Positions 49,129 to 55,013 of a DNA stretch of 55,013 nucleotides are shown piece by piece. The stretch lies in contig JAJXWW010000126.1 of assembly GCA_021781415.1 (NCBI GenBank), forward strand, positions 1-55,013, read 5' to 3'. This DNA comes from Planctomycetota bacterium. Lineage in GTDB: Bacteria > Planctomycetota > Planctomycetia > Gemmatales > Gemmataceae. The notes beneath the pieces are model-generated. The model did not search any database and was not told the DNA's origin. It saw only the letters and a list, made by a program, of their open reading frames with translations. Each line of letters begins with the position of its first letter. The first letter of the stretch is position 1. The translations under genes and the position numbers were made by a program.

Positions 49129-50403
49129 CTATTTCTTGCTCTCTTTCGCCACCTCTTCCGCGCGCCGCAACACCCGCAGCAGATTGCCTCCGAGAATCTT
49201 CCATATGTCATCCTTTTTGTATCCTCTGTTGAGCAATTCCTGCGTGATGTACGGATAGCAAGAGACGTCTTCGAGTTGTTTGGGCACGCTGTTGATGCCG
49301 TCGAAGTCGGAGCCGATACCGACGTACTCGACGCCGGCAACCTTCACGATGTGTTCGATGTGATCCGCGACGGTATGGACACTGCCGGTCGGGATGGGAT
49401 GCTCCTTGCGATACTGTTCGAGCGCGGCGCGGAACTCGCGTTCGTCGGGATATTTCTTTTGCAAGTCGCGCGCTCTTTGAAACATATCGCGCGTCAACCG
49501 CGCCCCTTCCGGAACGATGAAGCCGGAGTAGAAGTTGACCATGACCACGCCGTCGTTCTTCTTCATCAGCCGCAGCACATCGTCGGGCACGTTGCGCGGG
49601 TGGTCGGCAATGGCGTAGGCGGACGAATGCGAGGCAATCACCGGAGCGCGGCTGACGCGCAGCGCATGACGCATCGTTTCCGCTGAAACGTGCGAGATGT
49701 CCACTAACATGCCCAGACGATTCATTTCGCGCACCACCTGTTCGCCGAACTCCGTGAGGCCGTGGTGGCGTGGAACGTCCGTTGCCGAGTCCGCCCAATC
49801 GAGCGTCTCCGAATGCGTTAGCGTCATGTAGCGAACGCCCAGGGCATGGAGCATGCGCAACACGCCCAACGAATTGTCGATGGAATGGCCGCCTTCGACC
49901 CCGATGAGCGAAGCGATTTTGCCCTTCTTGCGAATGCGAAGAATGTCATCGGCGCTATAGGCCATCTCAAAAGTATCTGGATAGGCGGCAACCATGCGCT
50001 TGACGACATCGATCTGTTCGAGGGTCAGTCGTACCGAAGTGCCTTTCTTGGCCGTGTCCGCCGGAACGTAGGCCGACCAGAACTGCGCCCCCACCCCGCC
50101 CTCACGGAGCCGCGGAATGTCGGTGTGCAATCCCAGTTTCTTTTGCGATTGGCGCAGGTCGATTTTGCGGAAGGACAAATCGCTCTTCTCGCGGAACTGC
50201 CAGGGCAAATCGTTGTGACCGTCGATCAGCAGCGCCTCGCGGTGGATGCGCAGCGCTTCGTCGGTCAGTCTTACCGGCGCGCGCGATTTTGGAGGTGCGG
50301 AGGCGGATTGCTTTTCTTCCGCTCCTTGGACAAGAGTGAGAAGAGAAATCGTCACCACGATGAAAAGACTAATCGGATTCTTCATGATCTGATAACGTAT
50401 CAT
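49129..50403 (-). CDS. Exported membrane dipeptidase (peptidase M19)
   Basis: This 424-residue zinc-dependent dipeptidase of the M19 (renal dipeptidase) family would cleave dipeptides in the periplasm. Family motifs are all visible: '[20 protein letters not shown]' (first zinc ligands H and D), '[20 protein letters not shown]' (bridging Glu), '[11 protein letters not shown]' and '[20 protein letters not shown]' (later His ligands), and '[11 protein letters not shown]'. An N-terminal signal peptide precedes the catalytic domain. The ATG 50403 used here overlaps the stop of the upstream antitoxin-like gene (ATGA); ATG 50385 is the alternative with a shorter signal. No Shine-Dalgarno sequence is seen at either, which fits translational coupling. 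Confidence 0.9.
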   Translation of the reverse strand: MIRYQIMKNPISLFIVVTISLLTLVQGAEEKQSASAPPKSRAPVRLTDEALRIHREALLIDGHNDLPWQFREKSDLSFRKIDLRQSQKKLGLHTDIPRLREGGVGAQFWSAYVPADTAKKGTSVRLTLEQIDVVKRMVAAYPDTFEMAYSADDILRIRKKGKIASLIGVEGGHSIDNSLGVLRMLHALGVRYMTLTHSETLDWADSATDVPRHHGLTEFGEQVVREMNRLGMLVDISHVSAETMRHALRVSRAPVIASHSSAYAIADHPRNVPDDVLRLMKKNDGVVMVNFYSGFIVPEGARLTRDMFQRARDLQKKYPDEREFRAALEQYRKEHPIPTGSVHTVADHIEHIVKVAGVEYVGIGSDFDGINSVPKQLEDVSCYPYITQELLNRGYKKDDIWKILGGNLLRVLRRAEEVAKESKK

Positions 50404-50673
50404 AGGGTTTGGTTACTTCTTTGCCGGATTTTTTCGTTGAGTCTAGCGAAGGCGAGTTCTCCATCAATCAATTCCCCGCGCTCCGCTTGCTGAATGCCAA
50501 CCTCAAGCAGCGCCATCAATTCGTCGCGCTTAACTTTGTTCAGCAGAAAACGGTCGCGCGCCAGCCACAAGGCATCGTGAACGATTTCCTCGAAGTTGGA
50601 ATAGACACCCGCGTCGATCAACTCGTTAACCATCTCTCGCAGTTCCGATGGTAAATGTCCTTACATCGTTCAT
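50400..50673 (-). pseudogene. Antitoxin-like gene with a frameshift near its start
   Basis: The main frame (76-77 codons from ATG 50633) encodes a ParD/RHH-antitoxin-like protein: 'MVNELIDAGVYSNFEEIVHD', 'ALWLARDRF', then 'IQQAERGELIDGELAFARL'. In this family about ten residues usually precede it. In the other frame a start at ATG 50673 with a strong GGAGGAGGA reads MNDVRTF before running into a stop. Removing a single base near 50650 would join both into one continuous product reading MNDVRTF-PSELREMVNEL. The 40-base offset between the two starts (39+1) shows it directly. Either the gene is broken by one inserted base or a sequencing error is present. No toxin partner is adjacent, and its stop overlaps the dipeptidase start. 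Confidence 0.55.
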
Positions 50674-50730
50674 TCCTCCTCCGAGTTGTCCTCATCAGCA
50701 GCGTAACCGCGCTGGCTGAAATTGTCCAGC

Positions 50731-50802
50731 CGCGCCATCACCCGGCAGCTTACGCTGCCGGTTCGCCGCGCCATCACCCGGCAGCTTACGCTGTCGGTTC
50801 GC
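50731..50802. repeat. Two 36-bp tandem repeats forming REP-like hairpins
   Basis: The unit beginning CGCGCCATCACCCGGCAGCT occurs at 50731-50766 and again at 50767-50802 with one base difference. Each unit folds as CCGGCAGC-TTAC-GCTGCCGG (stem 50742-50749/50754-50761 and 50778-50785/50790-50797, the second with one mismatch). The second copy overlaps the 3' end of the RND pump gene, so the minus-strand stop codon TAA sits in its loop. Hairpins of this kind are found dispersed in planctomycete genomes as I remember them; here they may also act as a terminator. Confidence 0.75.
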
Positions 50803-53800
50803 CAACATGACGCCGAGGACCGAAGAAATGATAGAGAACCGGCAGCACCATTAGGGTCAAAAGGGTGCTGCTGAGAACGCCGCCGATCACCACGGTGGCC
50901 AAGGGACGCTGGACCTCGGCACCCACGCCGGTACTCAGCGCCATCGGTACGAAGCCGAGACTCGCCACCAGGGCCGTCATCAACACGGGACGCAAGCGCG
51001 TGAGGGCCGCCTCTTCGATGGCCTTATCCAACGGCGTCCCGCGCTCGCGCAGCTGGCGGATAAATGTTACCAAGACCATACTGTTCAGCACCGATACGCC
51101 GGACAGCGCAATGAAGCCGACGGCCGCGGAGATGGAGAAAGGGAGACCGCGCGCCCAGAGTGCCGCCACGCCGCCGACGCTGGCAAAAGGCACCGCCGTG
51201 AACACCAGCAGAACATCGGCCAAACGATTGTAGGTGATGTACAACAGTGCGAAGATTAGCAGCAAAGCCACTGGAACCACGATGAAGAGTCGTTTACGGG
51301 CGCGTTCCATATTCTCGAATTGGCCGGCCCATTCCAGTCGATAGCGGCCGTCCGGTAGCTTCACCTTGGAGGCGATGCGCCGCTGCGCCTCGGCGACGAA
51401 ACCGCTTAGATCGGAGTCGGTGACGTTGCATTGCACGGTGATGCGCCGCTGGCTCCACTCGCGCGAAATCTGCGCAGGCCCCTCGACGACTTTCAAATCG
51501 GCCAAGCGCGACAAGGGCAGACGTTCGCCGGACGGCGTCATCACCGTCAGCGCGCCCAACGTCTGAGGACTCGAACGCGCATACTCGGGGAGACGTATCG
51601 CCAATGGAAAGCGCAGTTGCCCCTCAATGACTTCTCCAATCGGCTTGCCTCCTATTGACTCCACCACATCGAGTACCGCGCGTGCCGGGACGTTGTGGCG
51701 CGCCAGCTCGTCCTGCTTGACTTGGATCTGCAAGACGTTCAAGCCGGAAATTTGTTCCACGGCCACATCGGCGCTATTCGGAACTCTTCGCAGCACGGCC
51801 GCGATCTTGTCGGCGGTATCCTTGAGCTTTTCAAAATCGTCGCCAAACAGCTTGATTGCCACCTGCGCCTTGACGCCGGAGGTCATCTCGTCCATGCGCT
51901 GTTGAATCGGCTGGGTGATCGAGATGCGTTGGCCGGGCAAATCCTTAAACAGGTCGCGGATGCGATCGGCCAACTCGGCTTGGGTTGTGATCCTCTCGCC
52001 CTCGTCGTTTTTTGCCGTCCACTGTTCGCGCGGCTTCAGCGTCACAAACATATCGGTCTCTTCCGGTCCCATCGGATCGGTGGCGACTTCGGCGGTACCG
52101 CAGCGACACCACACGCGCTCGATCTCATCGGGAAACTCGGCCAACAACATTTGCTCCATGCGCGTGTTGTAGCGCAGCGATTCATCGAGATCGGTGCCGG
52201 CTAGACGCACGATCAGAACGACGAGCGATCCTTCGGATAATTGCGGCACGGCCTCTCCGCCCAGCCCCAGACCCAATAATCCGCCCCCAAACAGCGACGC
52301 CAAACCGAAGAGGAGTACTGCCGCGCCGTGACGTAGTGCCAACCGCAACAGCGGAGCGTACACCCAACGCGCCAGTCGCACGATCCACGGTTCGCGCTCT
52401 TGCATCCGTCGCGGTAAAAGCAGACTCGTCAGCACCGGCATGAGCGTCAACGACAGCACCAGCGAACCGAATAAAGCGAAGATCACCGTCAACGCCATGG
52501 GTCGGAACAGCTTGCCTTCGGTGCCTTCTAGCGTCAGAATCGGCAGATAAACGATCATAATAATCAGTTCGCCGAACATGGTCGGTTTGCGGACTTCAAT
52601 GGCGGCGTCGCGCACCACGGCCAATTTTTCGCGCGAGTCATCTGCATCGTGTGCCAAATGGCGCACCACGTTCTCAACCATCACGACCGAGCTATCCACC
52701 ATCAGACCAAAGTCGATGGCTCCTAGACTGAGCAGGCTGCCGGCGATGCCGAAACGCCACATGCCGCAGAAGGCAAACAACATCGAAATCGGAATCGCCA
52801 GGGCGACGATCAATCCAGCACGCAGATTGCCCAGAAAAATAAACAACACGGCGATGACGAGCAGACCTCCCTCGAACAGATTCTTGTAAACGGTGTGGAT
52901 GACTCGATCGACCAACAGCGTGCGGTCGTAAGCCGGCTTCAGTTCGACATCGGCGGGCAGCGATTTCTTAATGTCCTCAAGTTTCGTTTTGAGGCGGTCG
53001 GTGACTTCGTGGCTGTTCTCGCCCATCAGCATGAAACACAGACCCAACACGACTTCGCCCCGCCCCTGACTCGTGACGCCGCCGAGCCGAATCTCATGGC
53101 CAATCTCCACGTCGGCCACATCGCCCACCAGTACCGGGACACCGGGACGCGGCGTATCGACGACGATCTTTTTGATCTGCTCCAGATCGACCGTCCGCGC
53201 CAAGCCGCGCACCGGATACATCGCTCCAGCTTGCTGAATGTTGCCGCCTCCAGCAACGAGATTGTTCTCCCGCACCGCCTCCATCACCCGATCGAACGAC
53301 ACGCCGTAGTGCAAGAGTTTGTCGGGGTGGATGCGTACTTGATACTGCTTTTGATAGCCGCCCCAACCGTTGATCTCGGCGGTTCCAGACACGGTGCGCA
53401 GCGCCGGCTTCACAATCCAATTCTGCACCGTGCGCAGATGGGTCAACTCCTCGGCGCGCTCCTTCTCCGGCAGCGACGCTAAATCGACATGTTTCGGAGT
53501 GGCAATGTAGTGGAAGACTTCGCCCAGTCCGGTGGCGATTGGTCCCATCTCCGGGCGCGGAATGCCGTCGGGAATCTTGGCGGTGCCGAGACGTTCGTTA
53601 ATCATCTGGCGGGCGAAAAAGATGTCGGTTCCGTCGGCGAAGACGACGACGATTTGCGAGATGCCGAATTTCGAGATCGAACGCAGCTGTTGCAAACGCG
53701 GCAAGCCGTTAATGGCCTGTTCGACGGGATAGGTGATCTGTCGTTCGACTTCCTCGGGCGCAAGTCCCTGCGCGATGGTGTTGATCTGCACCTGAACCGG

Positions 53801-53929
53801 CGTGGTGTCCGGGAAGGCGTCGATGTCGAGTTGCGACAACGACCAGCCTCCCAGTGCCACGAAGACCAACGCGCCGGCGACGACAACGAAGCGATTGTGC
53901 AACGACCAGTCGATTATGGCATTGAGCAT
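50786..53929 (-). CDS. CzcA/CusA-type heavy-metal efflux RND permease
   Basis: The 1047-residue inner-membrane pump belongs to the HME-RND family, which exports cations such as Co, Zn, Cd, Cu or Ag with proton antiport as part of a tripartite complex. Family signs are 'SLSQLDIDAFPDTTPVQVQI' at the N-terminus, 'GGYQKQYQVRIHPDKLLHYG' in the first porter domain, and the proton-relay signature 'DFGLMVDSSVVMVENV' (two Asp and one Glu). Twelve transmembrane helices in two groups are expected and hydrophobic stretches fit. Substrate cannot be deduced securely. The adaptor (CzcB-like) and outer-membrane channel are not adjacent. ATG 53929 is preferred to 53956. The C-terminus and stop are formed by a hairpin repeat at 50767-50802. 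Confidence 0.92.
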   Translation of the reverse strand: MLNAIIDWSLHNRFVVVAGALVFVALGGWSLSQLDIDAFPDTTPVQVQINTIAQGLAPEEVERQITYPVEQAINGLPRLQQLRSISKFGISQIVVVFADGTDIFFARQMINERLGTAKIPDGIPRPEMGPIATGLGEVFHYIATPKHVDLASLPEKERAEELTHLRTVQNWIVKPALRTVSGTAEINGWGGYQKQYQVRIHPDKLLHYGVSFDRVMEAVRENNLVAGGGNIQQAGAMYPVRGLARTVDLEQIKKIVVDTPRPGVPVLVGDVADVEIGHEIRLGGVTSQGRGEVVLGLCFMLMGENSHEVTDRLKTKLEDIKKSLPADVELKPAYDRTLLVDRVIHTVYKNLFEGGLLVIAVLFIFLGNLRAGLIVALAIPISMLFAFCGMWRFGIAGSLLSLGAIDFGLMVDSSVVMVENVVRHLAHDADDSREKLAVVRDAAIEVRKPTMFGELIIMIVYLPILTLEGTEGKLFRPMALTVIFALFGSLVLSLTLMPVLTSLLLPRRMQEREPWIVRLARWVYAPLLRLALRHGAAVLLFGLASLFGGGLLGLGLGGEAVPQLSEGSLVVLIVRLAGTDLDESLRYNTRMEQMLLAEFPDEIERVWCRCGTAEVATDPMGPEETDMFVTLKPREQWTAKNDEGERITTQAELADRIRDLFKDLPGQRISITQPIQQRMDEMTSGVKAQVAIKLFGDDFEKLKDTADKIAAVLRRVPNSADVAVEQISGLNVLQIQVKQDELARHNVPARAVLDVVESIGGKPIGEVIEGQLRFPLAIRLPEYARSSPQTLGALTVMTPSGERLPLSRLADLKVVEGPAQISREWSQRRITVQCNVTDSDLSGFVAEAQRRIASKVKLPDGRYRLEWAGQFENMERARKRLFIVVPVALLLIFALLYITYNRLADVLLVFTAVPFASVGGVAALWARGLPFSISAAVGFIALSGVSVLNSMVLVTFIRQLRERGTPLDKAIEEAALTRLRPVLMTALVASLGFVPMALSTGVGAEVQRPLATVVIGGVLSSTLLTLMVLPVLYHFFGPRRHVGEPTA

Positions 53930-54163
53930 GGGTATCTCGAAACGAAGGTAGGCCAAACCATACCATCTATTCTACTCGATTCCCCGCGATGGCGAAGTAC
54001 GATCCTCGCTTTCTTCGCACCGATTCGCGTTGCGGCTCTTGCGAACGACACCGACTCCGAGTAAGATCGTGTGTGAAATGTTCCCACCGTTGGCTTGACC
54101 GCCGTAGTCCGAGCCGCCATCTTATGGCAACCCGCCTTTGCGTTTCGCGTGGAGAATGAATGT

Positions 54164-55013
54164 ATGCTCGTTAGTTCGACGCGACTTAGGTCGCCCCGCT
54201 TTCTCCTTCTACTCGCCACCCTGCTTTTGGCCCCTTCCGATGGGAGGACTGCCGAAAAAACCGCGAAGCCGGACGGTCGCCCGATCGTTGCCGGATTCGA
54301 GCGCTTTTACAACGATGCGACGGCGGATCGTCTCCAAGGCGGGCATCTGTTGTGGGGCGAGTTGAGTTGCGCGAGTTGCCACAAGGCGGAAGGCGGAAAG
54401 CAAGCCACGCCGTCGAACAAGCAAGCGCCGATCCTCGACAATGTCGGCGGTCGCGTGCGGCACAGCTTCTTTCGTAAATTCCTCCGCGACCCTCATGCGT
54501 TCAAGCCGGGAACGACCATGCCGGACCTATTGGCCGGAGGCGATGCGGCGGAGCGCGAACGGCAGGTCGAGGCACTGACGCATTTCCTGGCCTCAACTGG
54601 CACGCTCAAGCGAGTGCGCGCCGATTTCGTAGCCGCGGCACAAGGCAAACAGGTGTACCAGCAAGTCGGTTGCGTGGCCTGTCATGGCACGCGCGACGGC
54701 GAGGGTAATCCCGACAAAGTGCTTGCCACCTCGGTACCTCTGGGCGATCTGCGCGCCAAATACTCAATCGTCAGCCTGGCCACCTTCTTGGAGAACCCTC
54801 ATACCGTTCGTCCTTCGGGAAGAATGCCCGGCATCCTCAACAACAAAGAAGCCAATCAGGTTGCGAATTATCTGCTGCGCGGCCAAGCGTTGGCCAAAGC
54901 GCCGGCCAACGTTCGCTACGCCTACTATGAAGGATCGTGGGAGAACCTGCCCGATTTTGAGAAACTCAAGCCGTTGGCCGAGGGGAAGTCGGAAGGTTTC
55001 GATTTGAAAGCGG
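54164..55013 (+). CDS. Di-heme cytochrome c protein, 5' part (planctomycete PSCyt-type)
   Basis: The frame is open from ATG 54164 (GGAG at 54151-54154) to the window end, giving 283 residues of an incomplete protein. A signal peptide (about 1-30) is followed by two c-type heme motifs, CASCH in 'GELSCASCHKAEGG' and CVACH in 'QQVGCVACHGTRDG'. Likely axial methionines lie in 'KPGTTMPDLL' and 'PSGRMPGIL'. The part after residue 255 ('APANVRYAYYEGSWENLPDF') looks like the start of a PA14-type domain, as in planctomycete cytochrome-PA14 fusions. It would carry electrons in the periplasm. Divergent from the RND gene. The rest of the protein lies beyond the window, so its final architecture is unknown. 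Confidence 0.82.
   Translation, partial: MLVSSTRLRSPRFLLLLATLLLAPSDGRTAEKTAKPDGRPIVAGFERFYNDATADRLQGGHLLWGELSCASCHKAEGGKQATPSNKQAPILDNVGGRVRHSFFRKFLRDPHAFKPGTTMPDLLAGGDAAERERQVEALTHFLASTGTLKRVRADFVAAAQGKQVYQQVGCVACHGTRDGEGNPDKVLATSVPLGDLRAKYSIVSLATFLENPHTVRPSGRMPGILNNKEANQVANYLLRGQALAKAPANVRYAYYEGSWENLPDFEKLKPLAEGKSEGFDLKA

Noticed and set aside
1..55013. tRNA, rRNA, CRISPR array, prophage or complete IS element
   Set aside because: No cloverleaf-like TpsiC box (GGTTCGA with paired arms), no rRNA core sequence, no regularly spaced identical repeats, and no phage structural genes or intact transposase were found on reading both strands by eye. A covariance-model search would settle this.

Overview
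The window looks like a chromosomal segment of a GC-rich planctomycete, most likely of the Gemmataceae type. The reasons are a family mixture typical of that group: a prepilin-like DUF1559 protein, a TIGR02996/leucine-rich-repeat protein, a Ser/Thr kinase fused to a formylglycine-generating-enzyme (FGE)-fold domain, an NPCBM protein, a planctomycete-style cytochrome c, the C-terminal tail of a planctomycete Gfo/Idh/MocA oxidoreductase, and many Gly/Lys- and Glu-rich envelope proteins. This assignment is an inference from gene content. No rRNA, tRNA or CRISPR array was seen.

Layout. 1-2.4 kb: the end of an oxidoreductase gene, two tandem OmpH/Skp-like periplasmic proteins and a small exported protein on the opposite strand. 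2.7-4.5 kb: transketolase. 4.6-9.4 kb: a defence-like block with a type II restriction-modification pair (N6-adenine methylase overlapping a BsuBI/PstI-family endonuclease) followed by a protein kinase whose C-terminal FGE-fold domain ends in a sequence resembling the variable region of a diversity-generating retroelement. 9.4-10.8 kb: hairpin repeats, the stub of a REP-associated transposase and the DUF1559 gene. 11.1-13.4 kb: archease and the LRR protein.

13.5-24.5 kb is a same-strand run with a good sigma-70-like promoter. It holds lpxK, a deoxyhypusine-synthase-like gene, hldE, a heptosyltransferase, a very long WaaP-like kinase with three kinase-like segments, a GT4 glycosyltransferase, a sterol-desaturase-type hydroxylase and a TPR protein. 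It reads as lipid A/LPS inner-core assembly, and supports an LPS-bearing outer membrane. 24.5-32 kb: an FMN/3Fe-4S glutamate-synthase-like enzyme, a membrane protein of unknown role, a small ATPase/kinase, a PQQ-type beta-propeller and a CocE/NonD hydrolase.

32.2-38.4 kb: three tightly coupled genes, namely a giant membrane-anchored coiled-coil protein, a Gly-rich exported protein and a Tat-exported terpene-cyclase-fold protein. Their function is unknown but they probably act together at the cell envelope. 38.4-47.2 kb: a minus-strand alpha-glucan cluster with a GlgX-like debranching enzyme, a GH57 branching enzyme and three GT4-type glycosyltransferases. Two of these three have lost the usual catalytic EX7E glutamates, and one is fused to DUF4912. 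47.7-55 kb: an NPCBM protein, an M19 dipeptidase overlapping a frameshifted antitoxin gene, a CzcA/CusA-type RND pump whose stop codon lies inside a hairpin repeat, and the start of a di-heme cytochrome c protein cut by the window end.

The observations most worth following up are the variable-region-like end of the kinase/FGE protein, the triple WaaP-like kinase, the deoxyhypusine-synthase homologue inside an LPS operon, and the degenerate glycosyltransferases. Starts were moved inward from the longest open frame where a ribosome binding site, signal peptide or family length supported it.
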